A stretch of 8,575 bases of DNA from Nitrospirota bacterium (GTDB taxonomy: Bacteria; Nitrospirota; Thermodesulfovibrionia; Thermodesulfovibrionales; Magnetobacteriaceae). The notes under the pieces were generated by a model. It did no database searches. It was not told where the DNA came from and saw only the letters and a list, made by a program, of their open reading frames with translations. The stretch lies in contig JADFXO010000159.1 of NCBI GenBank assembly GCA_015233485.1, positions 1-8,575 of the forward strand. Direction: 5' to 3'. The position numbers and the translations under genes are program-made. Shown here piece by piece: positions 1 through 7,025 of the stretch; the first letter of the stretch is position 1; each line of letters opens with the position of its first letter.

Positions 1-52
1 TCGCTACCTTTGCCTTAAATGCTCCGTCATGTGTCTTTCGTATTTTCTTCAT
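1..52 (-). CDS. IS3-family transposase OrfA, N-terminal fragment cut by the window edge
   Basis: Seventeen codons are visible, reading MKKIRKTHDGAFKAKVA before the sequence runs out. This is the characteristic basic start of IS3-family OrfA proteins (a K-R-rich start, then a phenylalanine-K-x-K-V-A block that opens the helix-turn-helix region). OrfA is a DNA-binding protein that combines with OrfB by frameshifting to form the active transposase; that part is family knowledge and not visible here. The ATG at 52-50 is preceded by AAAGGAGA (61-68 on the plus strand) at good spacing, which supports both start and strand. Whether the rest of the gene is intact cannot be seen. Confidence 0.8.
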   Translation of the reverse strand, partial: MKKIRKTHDGAFKAKVA

Positions 53-127
53 TCTGCCGTTCTCCTTTCGTTGCCGGCAGACTACCATCCACCTTATTGC
101 TCTGTCCAGTTTTTGGGGAGTATTATA
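1..127 (-). mobile_element. End of an IS3-family insertion sequence (continues beyond the left edge)
   Basis: Read on the minus strand, this segment holds CCCCAAAAACTGGACAG (about 102-118), which resembles the inner part of terminal inverted repeats of many IS3-family elements. It is followed by a ribosome binding site and an OrfA start at 52. The order terminal repeat, short leader, OrfA start is that expected at the left end of an IS3 element, so the element body lies to the left of the window. The exact outer boundary is uncertain: it falls between about 119 and 141. I chose 127 because the neighbouring plus-strand transposase fragment seems to resume at 128. The usual TG terminal dinucleotide is not obvious at that position. 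The other end and the target duplication are outside the window. Confidence 0.75.
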
Positions 128-140
128 GGGACGATAATAC
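120..140. repeat. Perfect 7-bp inverted repeat, 7-bp spacer
   Basis: GTATTAT (120-126) and ATAATAC (134-140) are exact reverse complements around a 7-base spacer. They lie exactly where the IS3 end meets the transposase remnant. The repeat could belong to the IS terminus or be chance in A+T-rich DNA. No T-run follows on either strand, so it does not look like a terminator for ftsK. Confidence 0.5.
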
Positions 141-271
141 ATGCCCTACCCAAGATAATGTGGGAGCTATGGTTGGACAAAGATCGCAAGGCGGCAAAGA
201 TTCACCTTGAGTTCAATGTAATTAAACAGGCGCCGGTATGGGCAGAAGTAACAGACGGTAACGCATGGGAT
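128..271 (+). pseudogene. Remnant of an IS4-type DDE transposase
   Basis: A plus-strand reading frame here translates to blocks such as ALPKIMWELW, AAKIHLEFN and PVWAEVTDGN. As I recognise it, this follows the region just after the first catalytic aspartate in a group of IS4-type (DDE_Tnp_1) transposases: a D-G-x-x-x-ALP block, a W-x-LW stretch, then a K-x-H-L-x-F beta strand and an E-x-T-(D/E)-G-N turn. Only about 48 codons remain. The upstream part is replaced by the IS3 end and the downstream part is missing, since the frame runs on antisense into ftsK without further similarity. The fragment is therefore dead. The family assignment is from memory of the motif, not from a search. Confidence 0.6.
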
Positions 272-286
272 TATCCCCCTTCGTCT

Positions 287-2428
287 TTAATCCTTGACGA
301 AGTTGCGGGGTTTGCCCGCCCCTTTTGTCGGGCCTATGAGGCCGTCGGTCTCCATTATTTCCACAATCCTTGCCGCGCGGTTGTATCCTATCTTAAAACG
401 CCGCTGTATTGAAGAGATGGAGACTTCGCCCACTTCGCGGGCATATTTTATGACGTCGCTATAAATCTCGTCCTTTTCACCAGATGAGCCATCATCGGAT
501 GCGGCAGTCTCCGACACAACCAATGAGTCAAAAAATGTATAGTCCGGGCTGCCTTGCCCCTTGGCATGGTCAACCACCGCCTTTATTTCCTCTTCTGTTA
601 CGAACGCGCCGTGGACCCTTTGAATCTTTGCCCCCGGACTTAACACCAGCATGTCGCCGCGCCCTAATAGCTTTTCTGCCCCGTGCGTGTCCAAAATTGT
701 CCTTGAGTCCACCTTAGATGATACCATGAAGGCTATTCTTGACGGGAAATTGGCCTTGATTATGCCCGTTATGACATCCACCGAAGGGCGCTGCGTGGCC
801 ACTATCAGGTGCATTCCTGCCGCCCTTGCCATTTGCGCCAGGCGCACTATTGAATCCTCCACGTTTTTGGCCGCCGTGAACATTAAATCCGCAAGCTCAT
901 CTATAATTATCACTATATAGGGCAGCCTGTCTTCTTCAGCGACGGAGGCGTTGAACATATCAATATTCCTCGCCCCTTGCTCAGCTATCAGCCTGTAACG
1001 CCTCTCCATTTCGATGAGCATCTTTTTTAAGGCCTCTGAGGCCTCCTTAGGATTGGTTATCACGTTTGAAACCAGATGTGGTATCCCCTCGTAGATGGAC
1101 AGCTCAAGGAGTTTCGGGTCTATCATCAGCATCCTGACCTCCGTGGGCTTGGCCTTATATAAAATACTCATAACCATGGAGTTGACCGCCACACTCTTGC
1201 CTGAGCCGGTCGTGCCTGCAACCAGCAGATGGGGCATTCGCGCAAGGTCCTCCACGATGGGGTTGCCGTAGATGTCCTTGCCGAGGGATAGTGTGAGCAG
1301 CGAGCTTTTCTTTGTGAACTTATCCGACGCTATGATTTCTTTAAGGCTTACGATGTTTCTGTGCTCGTTGGGGACTTCTATGCCTATGGGCGTCTTGCCG
1401 GGGATTAGGGATACCCTGACCTTTATCCCCCCCATGGCGCGGCCGAGATCGTCTGATAATGCCACTACCTTGCTGATTTTTACACCCGGTGCAGGCTCAA
1501 ACTCATACATGGTGATAACCGGTCCGGGGTGTGCCTGAGAAATTTTTCCCTCGACGCCGAAGTCGGACAGTTTTTCCCGTAAAATTGTGGCCGCCCTTTG
1601 CAGCTCATCCTTTGAGGTTTCCTTGTTTTGCCCCTGTACCGCGCTTAACAACCCTACGCCCGGCAGCGCGTACATGCTGTTTACAGCGTCGGAGGGGATT
1701 TGCCTGATTTCTCTTTTTTCTATCTCAGGGGGCAGCTCTTCGTGGGGGACGTCTTCGGGCGTGTGGGTGATTATCTTAAGCTCCTGCTGTGGCTCCTCTG
1801 CCGGCGTCTCCTCAGCTATTACAGGGGTCTTTACAGGTCTGCTTTGGGGGGTCACTTCTTTGGTCACATCAGGGCTTATCTCCTGACTAATATCAGGCGT
1901 ATCAGGGATAACTTGTTCTGCCCTTCGCATGAGTAACGACGACGACTTAAGTGGAAGCATCAGCATGACTGACGTAAACAGGGCGGCAAGGCTTATCAAA
2001 AAAGCCCCCACAGTAGAAAAAAACGTATCCAGCATATGGGTGATGGCAGACCCGGCAAGCCCTCCCTTTATAATATTCGTATCGAATGTCCACGAAGAAA
2101 GCGTCAGTACCATCGACAGAGAGACTGCGAACATCAGCGTCCCCACAACATTTTCAGCCCGTCTCCTGACCCCAAGCAGCCTTCTTATCCCATAAATGAA
2201 CGCTGTCAGTGGTATAATAAAAGCGGATGTCCCAATGAGCGAAAACACCGTGTCAGAGAAGTACGCCCCCACAACGCCGGCATAGTTTCGTGCCTGACGC
2301 TCCGTATATGTAAACGGAGACGGGTCCCATTTATCATACGTAAACAGGCTCACGGCGCAAAAGACGGCAAACAAGGCGGCCACAACGCCCCTTATCTCAT
2401 TTCTCTGAGTGGTTACGCCTTCAGCCAT
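287..2428 (-). CDS. ftsK: DNA translocase FtsK/SpoIIIE
   Basis: Hexameric, membrane-anchored, ATP-driven DNA pump that moves chromosome ends away from the closing division septum. Of the 713 residues, about 14-160 hold roughly four membrane helices. Residues 160-250 form a short proline- and glutamate-rich linker. The motor follows, with Walker A GTTGSGKS at 405-412, Walker B IIIDELADLM at 507-516 and the ATQRPSVDVITG block near 544-555. A C-terminal winged-helix (gamma) domain occupies about 650-713 and ends GPTKGAGKPRNF, as expected for the part that reads polar DNA signals. The length fits the short-linker bacterial type. The ATG at 2428 overlaps the end of uppP by 16 bases with only a weak ribosome site, suggesting translational coupling. 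All key residues and the C-terminus are intact although mobile-element debris starts about 15 bases beyond the stop. Confidence 0.96.
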   Translation of the reverse strand: MAEGVTTQRNEIRGVVAALFAVFCAVSLFTYDKWDPSPFTYTERQARNYAGVVGAYFSDTVFSLIGTSAFIIPLTAFIYGIRRLLGVRRRAENVVGTLMFAVSLSMVLTLSSWTFDTNIIKGGLAGSAITHMLDTFFSTVGAFLISLAALFTSVMLMLPLKSSSLLMRRAEQVIPDTPDISQEISPDVTKEVTPQSRPVKTPVIAEETPAEEPQQELKIITHTPEDVPHEELPPEIEKREIRQIPSDAVNSMYALPGVGLLSAVQGQNKETSKDELQRAATILREKLSDFGVEGKISQAHPGPVITMYEFEPAPGVKISKVVALSDDLGRAMGGIKVRVSLIPGKTPIGIEVPNEHRNIVSLKEIIASDKFTKKSSLLTLSLGKDIYGNPIVEDLARMPHLLVAGTTGSGKSVAVNSMVMSILYKAKPTEVRMLMIDPKLLELSIYEGIPHLVSNVITNPKEASEALKKMLIEMERRYRLIAEQGARNIDMFNASVAEEDRLPYIVIIIDELADLMFTAAKNVEDSIVRLAQMARAAGMHLIVATQRPSVDVITGIIKANFPSRIAFMVSSKVDSRTILDTHGAEKLLGRGDMLVLSPGAKIQRVHGAFVTEEEIKAVVDHAKGQGSPDYTFFDSLVVSETAASDDGSSGEKDEIYSDVIKYAREVGEVSISSIQRRFKIGYNRAARIVEIMETDGLIGPTKGAGKPRNFVKD

Positions 2429-3192
2429 ATCCAGGCTATTATTATAGCGGCAAGGGCAAATCTATAATAAACAAAAAATGTTAATGTGAATCTCTTCAGA
2501 AATTTTAGAAACCACGTAATGGCAATTAATCCCGCGACAAAGGAGGCAGCCACGCCGGCTATGAAAATCTTCGGGTCTATCGGCTCGGCCTTCCCGTGAA
2601 GTATGTGAATGCCGTGCAGCACTGCCGCCCCTGCAACTATCGGCGTGGACATGAGAAACGAAAAGCGGGCTGCCTCCTCCCTCTTCATTCCCAGAAAAAG
2701 TCCGCCCGATATGGTTATCCCGCTTCTGGAGACGCCTGGAATTATGGCTATGGCCTGCGATACACCTATAATCACCGCATCCAAAACCGATATGTCGTCA
2801 ACACCGGTGATTTTAATGCTTTGTTTTTCCGCAAAATACATAACTACGCCGACTACCACGAGGGAAGCCGCAATTACCCACGGGCTTCTGAGGTGCTCAT
2901 CGACATATTTATCAAGGAGTTTTCCTACAACCGCCCCCGGTATCGTGGCTATTACAAGGATCATTAAGAGCCGATGTTTTCTCAGCAGTATCTCTACCCA
3001 GTCTTTGAAAAAAACCACCAGAAGCGCAAAGAACGTACCCACATGGAGCGCTATATCAAAGGACATCGTGTCAATTACACCTTTCCAGCCCAAGAACCAC
3101 GGCACAAGAATCAGATGCGCGGTGCTGCTTACCGGCAGAAACTCGGTAATCCCCTGCACTATTCCCATTATAATTGATTGAAGTATTTCCAT
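2413..3192 (-). CDS. uppP: Undecaprenyl-diphosphatase UppP (BacA family)
   Basis: Integral membrane phosphatase that converts undecaprenyl pyrophosphate to the monophosphate, recycling the lipid carrier for peptidoglycan and other envelope polymers. Overproduction is known to give bacitracin resistance. The 259-residue protein is almost entirely hydrophobic helices. Family motif 1 is near the N-terminus (QGITEFLPVSSTAHL, with Q13, E17, S22/S23 and H26), and motif 2 is PGVSRSG at 152-158 with the essential arginine R156. The length is typical. The ATG at 3192 has GAGGG eight bases upstream (3201-3205 on the plus strand). The gene sits 45 bases after rnj and overlaps ftsK by 16 bases, so it is likely co-transcribed with both. 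Confidence 0.95.
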   Translation of the reverse strand: MEILQSIIMGIVQGITEFLPVSSTAHLILVPWFLGWKGVIDTMSFDIALHVGTFFALLVVFFKDWVEILLRKHRLLMILVIATIPGAVVGKLLDKYVDEHLRSPWVIAASLVVVGVVMYFAEKQSIKITGVDDISVLDAVIIGVSQAIAIIPGVSRSGITISGGLFLGMKREEAARFSFLMSTPIVAGAAVLHGIHILHGKAEPIDPKIFIAGVAASFVAGLIAITWFLKFLKRFTLTFFVYYRFALAAIIIAWIWLKA

Positions 3193-3237
3193 TGCCTTGT
3201 CCCTCTCATTGTCTTATATGTTTGGGCATGACGGAGT

Positions 3238-4899
3238 CTACACAGGCACTATAACCGGCATTATCATAGGGCGTTTGTCCGTTTTATTTCTAATGTATTT
3301 CTTCAGGGCGCTCAGGATTTTCGCGTGCAGGACATTCATGTCTCCGTGGGCACCTTCATCGGGATTTGAGGCAATCGAGTAGATAATATTGGCTGCCTCC
3401 TTTGCCATGTCGCCGGTGTTATGTTCAAAGATGAAACCCTTTGTGATGAACTCAGGGCCTTCCTCAACCTTGCCTGTTTCTTTGTTGACCGTTAAGACGA
3501 CTATGACAAAACCGTCCATAGCCAGGCGCCTCCTGTCTTTGAGCACCATGTCACCGATGTCGCCAAAGCCCTTGCCTTCTATGGACACACGCCCGGCCGG
3601 TACGCTGTTTGTGCGGGAGGCGCCCGTTTGCGCCAATTCCAACACCCATCCGTTTTCCAGTATAAATATATTTTCGCGGGGGATACCGAGGCCCTCGGCC
3701 AGTTTGGCATGGTAAACGAGGTGTCTGTATTCACCGTGTACGGGTATGAAATAACGGGGTTTGACTATATTGATCATCAGCTTCAGCTCTTCCTGAGAGG
3801 CGTGCCCTGAGACGTGCACCTGGGAGATTTTATCGTAGATGACGTTAGCGCCCCGCCTGAAGAGGTGGTTTATAATCCTGCCGACTGCGCGCTCATTTCC
3901 CGGAATGGCACGCGCGGAGATTATAACCGTGTCTGCCGGGGCAACCTTGATGTGCTTGTGCTCGTTCATTGCTATCCTTGTCAGGACACTCATAGGCTCG
4001 CCCTGGCTGCCTGTCATTATGATGACGGTTTCGCCCGGTGCAAGGGAGTTAATCTGCTCGACCTTCATCCATGGGTCGCCGCTCATTGTGAGGTAGCCAA
4101 GGTCGAAGGCGATCTTCGCGTTAGAGATTATGCTCCTGCCACAGAGAATAACTTTCTTGCCAAACTCGGCGGCAACATCTATGGCCTGCTGAATCCTGTG
4201 GATATTTGACGCAAAGGTGGCTATGATAATCCTGCCGTCGGCCTTAGAGAATATGTCATGGAAGGCGCGTTTAACTACCTTTTCTGACTGGGTAAAGCCG
4301 GGTTTTTCAGCATTTGTACTATCTGAGAGCATCGCGAGGACGCCACGTTCGCCATATTCGGAAAATGTGCCGAAATCCAGAAGCTCGTTATCTACCGGCG
4401 AGGAATCGAACTTAAAATCCCCCGTGTGAATGACCACCCCCGAGGGGGTGTTTATGGCAAGTCCCACACCGTCGGCTATACTATGCGTCACCCTGATGAA
4501 TTCCACTACGAAGTCGCCAAGTACGACCTTGTCCTTGGGCTTTACCCTGACGAAGTTAATGTTCTTTACGTTATGTTCCTTTATTTTGTCTTTTATCAGG
4601 CCAAGGGTAAGCGTAGTGCCGTAGACAGGGATAGGACTGCCAAGGTCGCGAAGGAGAAAGGGCAGCGCCCCTGTGTGGTCCTCATGGCCGTGCGTTATGA
4701 GAATTCCCCTGAGTTTTTTCTTTCTTTCTATGACGTAGCCGTAGTCGGGGATAACGAAGTCAACTCCAAGCAAATCGTCCTCAGGGAACATCAGGCCGGT
4801 ATCTACAATAATCATGTCGTTTTGAGTCTCGAACACGGTCATGTTCGCGCCAATTTCCTCGACTCCGCCAAGGGGTATTATCATCAATTTATCAGACAA
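3238..4899 (-). CDS. rnj: Ribonuclease J
   Basis: Metallo-beta-lactamase/beta-CASP ribonuclease with 5'-to-3' exonuclease and endonuclease activity, acting in mRNA decay and rRNA maturation. The 553-residue protein shows the zinc-binding HGHEDH signature at 70-75, further metal ligands at H139 (in THS) and D161 (in HTGDFK), and the SDSTNAE block near 192-198. Beta-CASP motifs follow, including SGHAS (364-368) and PVHGEYRH with H388, and then a C-terminal domain. The length and all ligands match active RNase J. Translation appears to begin at TTG (4899), because CACAGGA lies seven bases upstream; an ATG at codon 6 is the alternative. It follows argF by 30 bases. Subtype J1 or J2 cannot be assigned, and a single RNase J is usual outside Firmicutes. 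Confidence 0.95.
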   Translation of the reverse strand: MSDKLMIIPLGGVEEIGANMTVFETQNDMIIVDTGLMFPEDDLLGVDFVIPDYGYVIERKKKLRGILITHGHEDHTGALPFLLRDLGSPIPVYGTTLTLGLIKDKIKEHNVKNINFVRVKPKDKVVLGDFVVEFIRVTHSIADGVGLAINTPSGVVIHTGDFKFDSSPVDNELLDFGTFSEYGERGVLAMLSDSTNAEKPGFTQSEKVVKRAFHDIFSKADGRIIIATFASNIHRIQQAIDVAAEFGKKVILCGRSIISNAKIAFDLGYLTMSGDPWMKVEQINSLAPGETVIIMTGSQGEPMSVLTRIAMNEHKHIKVAPADTVIISARAIPGNERAVGRIINHLFRRGANVIYDKISQVHVSGHASQEELKLMINIVKPRYFIPVHGEYRHLVYHAKLAEGLGIPRENIFILENGWVLELAQTGASRTNSVPAGRVSIEGKGFGDIGDMVLKDRRRLAMDGFVIVVLTVNKETGKVEEGPEFITKGFIFEHNTGDMAKEAANIIYSIASNPDEGAHGDMNVLHAKILSALKKYIRNKTDKRPMIMPVIVPV

Positions 4900-4913
4900 C
4901 TTGTTTTCCTGTG
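4897..4913 (-). promoter_or_regulatory. Ribosome binding site and TTG start of rnj
   Basis: On the minus strand CACAGGA (4907-4913) is followed by seven bases and then TTG (4899-4897). This spacing is near ideal, while the in-frame ATG five codons later (4884-4882) has no comparable site. The TTG is therefore the better start and may lower translation relative to the arg genes. Confidence 0.65.
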
Positions 4914-4929
4914 ATATATAATATTCGAA

Positions 4930-5829
4930 TCATTTAATAAGCATCTCCAGCACCGCCTTTTGTGTGTGAAGACGGTTTTCCGCCTGGTCAAATACGGCGC
5001 TTTGCGGGCCTTCAATGACAGAGTTGGTTATCTCCTGCCCCCTGTGCGCGGGAAGACAGTGAAGCACTATGCAGTCTGGCCTGGCGTACGACAAGAGCTG
5101 ATCGTTTATTTGATAGGCGGTAAATTTCAATTGTTTATCTGCGGCTTCGTCCTGCTTGTCACCCATGCTTATCCAGACATCGGTATAGAGGACATCGGCC
5201 CCGGCCGCGGCTTCTTTTGGATCTCGCACGATGGTTATCCGCCCACGGGTGTCCTTTAAAATATCGGGCACCGGCTCATAGCCTTCCGGGGAGGCAACGG
5301 TCAAATCCATTGCCATCTGCGCCGCGCCTTCGATTAAGGAGTTCGCCACATTGTTGCCGTCTCCTATGTAGGCTATCTTAATATCTTTAAGTGTACCTTT
5401 TCTCTCTTTTATCGTCATTAAGTCGGCCAGAATCTGGCACGGGTGGTGTGTGTCCGTAAGACCGTTAATCACGGGGACAGACGCATACTCGGCGAACCCG
5501 GCCGCGATCTTATGCTCGAATGTGCGGATGACAATACCGCTGAGGTAACGTGAAAACACGCGCGCCGTATCGGCTATGGTCTCATCTCTGCTTAACTGGC
5601 TCTCGCCCGGTCTGATATAGACCGGCTGTCCGCCAAGCTGGTAGATGCCCACCTCGAATGAGATTCTCGTACGGGTTGATGTCTTATAAAACAACATCCC
5701 GATGCTGCGCCCAAGGAGGGGCTGTTTACCCGCTGCCTTGCCACTCTTAAAGTCCGTCGCCCTATCCAGCACCGCAGCGATTTCGGAGGGCGTGAAGTCT
5801 TTTATGGTAAGGAAATCCCTCTTCTTCAT
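4930..5829 (-). CDS. argF: Ornithine carbamoyltransferase
   Basis: Cytosolic enzyme joining carbamoyl phosphate to ornithine to make citrulline, the sixth step of arginine synthesis. The 299-residue protein has the carbamoyl-phosphate site STRTR (51-55), HPCQ (129-132), the nucleotide-fold-like GDGNNVANS block (156-164), the ornithine-specific loop SMG (221-223) and the catalytic HCLPAHRG (257-264) with C258. The SMG loop and HCLP motif distinguish it from aspartate carbamoyltransferase. The length is normal. Its ATG overlaps the stop of argD as ATGA, with GGAGAGG just upstream inside argD, so the two are translationally coupled. An anabolic role is favoured by linkage to argD and the absence of arcA or arcC nearby. 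Confidence 0.96.
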   Translation of the reverse strand: MKKRDFLTIKDFTPSEIAAVLDRATDFKSGKAAGKQPLLGRSIGMLFYKTSTRTRISFEVGIYQLGGQPVYIRPGESQLSRDETIADTARVFSRYLSGIVIRTFEHKIAAGFAEYASVPVINGLTDTHHPCQILADLMTIKERKGTLKDIKIAYIGDGNNVANSLIEGAAQMAMDLTVASPEGYEPVPDILKDTRGRITIVRDPKEAAAGADVLYTDVWISMGDKQDEAADKQLKFTAYQINDQLLSYARPDCIVLHCLPAHRGQEITNSVIEGPQSAVFDQAENRLHTQKAVLEMLIK

Positions 5830-7025
5830 GAAAGCCTCTCCATGACTTCCTTTAGCACACTCATCAGCCGGTCAATGTCCTCCTCCGTCACAATCAAAGG
5901 AGGCATGAATCTCAGTGTGTTTCCCGCCGTGCAGTTGATTAATATCCCGCGCTCAAAGCAGGCCTGAACCACCATAGAGCAATCTCTGGTAAGCTCCATG
6001 CCGATTAAAAGCCCCTTTCCTCTGATATCTATGATTATCTTGGGGAACTGTTTTTGTAATTTCCCGAGGCAACTCATAAGATACTCTCCCATTCTCCGGC
6101 ACTCACTGAGTATGATGCCGTCCTCAAGCAAGGTCTCTATTGTTGCAAGGGCCGCGGCACACGCAAGGGGGTTGCCGCCGAATGTAGAGCCGTGGCTTCC
6201 CGCGGTAAAGGCCTTTGCCACCTCCTCCCTTGCCAGCGTTGCCCCAATGGGGACGCCGCCGCCAAGTCCCTTTGCCAGTGTCAGTATGTCCGGCTCTATG
6301 CCATATTGCTCGTAGGCAAACAATGTCCCCGTCCTGCCAGTGCCGGTTTGTATCTCATCTAAGATCAACAAAATCCCGAGTCTGCTACAAAGCTCCCGAA
6401 TATGTTTAAAGTAATCGCCAGAGGCCATCTTCACTCCGCCCTCGCCTTGTATCGGCTCAAGCATAATGGCGCAGGTATTCTCGTCGACGGCCGACTTAAT
6501 GGCTTCATAGTCGTTAAACGGGACGTAGGAGAATCCCGGCACGAGCGGCTCAAAGCCGGCGTGAAATTTCGGCTGTCCGGTGGCCGTCAGGGTTGCCAGC
6601 GTGCGGCCGTGAAAGGAATTTAACGCGGTGATTATACCAGTCTTCTCCGCACCAAAACGCTCTTTCGAGTGTTTTCTTGCAAGTTTTATCGCAGCCTCGT
6701 TGGCCTCAGCGCCGGAATTAGAAAAAAACACCTTGTCAGCAAAGGAATAATCACACAGCAGCTTGGCCAGCCTTATCTGAGGTTCGCTGTGATACCAATT
6801 CGAGACATGCACGAGTTTCTGTGCCTGCTTCTGTATGGCAACGACGAGCTTTGGATGGCAGTGCCCCAAAATGTTTACAGCAACACCGGCCAGAAAATCC
6901 AGATATTCCTTGCCGTCGGCGCCCCAGAGTCTCATCCCTCTGCCCTTTACCAGCACAACCGGAAAACGCTTATATGTGTCCATAAGATATTGGGTTGAGT
7001 CGTCAAATAATTTCTTAACGTCCAT
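5826..7025 (-). CDS. argD: Acetylornithine aminotransferase
   Basis: Class III, pyridoxal-phosphate-dependent aminotransferase that makes N-acetylornithine from N-acetylglutamate semialdehyde using glutamate as amino donor. In many bacteria the same enzyme also serves lysine synthesis as succinyldiaminopimelate aminotransferase. The 399 residues show SGAEANE (104-110), SFHGRT (137-142), DEIQTGTGRTG (223-233), the cofactor lysine K252 in LAKGLGGGVPIG and HGSTFGGNP (278-286), ending in the RFMPPL substrate/fold block. The length is typical. The ATG at 7025 lies 11 bases inside the upstream gene, and AAGGAC is visible upstream. A gamma-aminobutyrate aminotransferase is a conceivable alternative, but the neighbouring argF makes argD much more likely. 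Confidence 0.93.
   Translation of the reverse strand: MDVKKLFDDSTQYLMDTYKRFPVVLVKGRGMRLWGADGKEYLDFLAGVAVNILGHCHPKLVVAIQKQAQKLVHVSNWYHSEPQIRLAKLLCDYSFADKVFFSNSGAEANEAAIKLARKHSKERFGAEKTGIITALNSFHGRTLATLTATGQPKFHAGFEPLVPGFSYVPFNDYEAIKSAVDENTCAIMLEPIQGEGGVKMASGDYFKHIRELCSRLGILLILDEIQTGTGRTGTLFAYEQYGIEPDILTLAKGLGGGVPIGATLAREEVAKAFTAGSHGSTFGGNPLACAAALATIETLLEDGIILSECRRMGEYLMSCLGKLQKQFPKIIIDIRGKGLLIGMELTRDCSMVVQACFERGILINCTAGNTLRFMPPLIVTEEDIDRLMSVLKEVMERLS

Noticed and set aside
19..210. 63-codon plus-strand frame at the left edge
   Set aside because: It lies opposite the IS3 OrfA start and terminal sequence and has no recognisable protein features.
2036..2467. 143-codon plus-strand frame
   Set aside because: Opposite the FtsK membrane region and the end of uppP; its translation is low-complexity and basic with no family resemblance.
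2609..3181. 190-codon plus-strand frame
   Set aside because: Completely antisense to uppP, whose motifs are unmistakable; it is a shadow of codon bias on the opposite strand.
3213..3241. TATAAG -10-like box between rnj and uppP
   Set aside because: No acceptable -35 sequence at 16-18 bases; the gap is only 45 bases, so read-through is the simpler explanation.
4426..4914. 162-codon plus-strand frame
   Set aside because: Antisense to the N-terminal half of RNase J, which is fully conserved; no independent signal.
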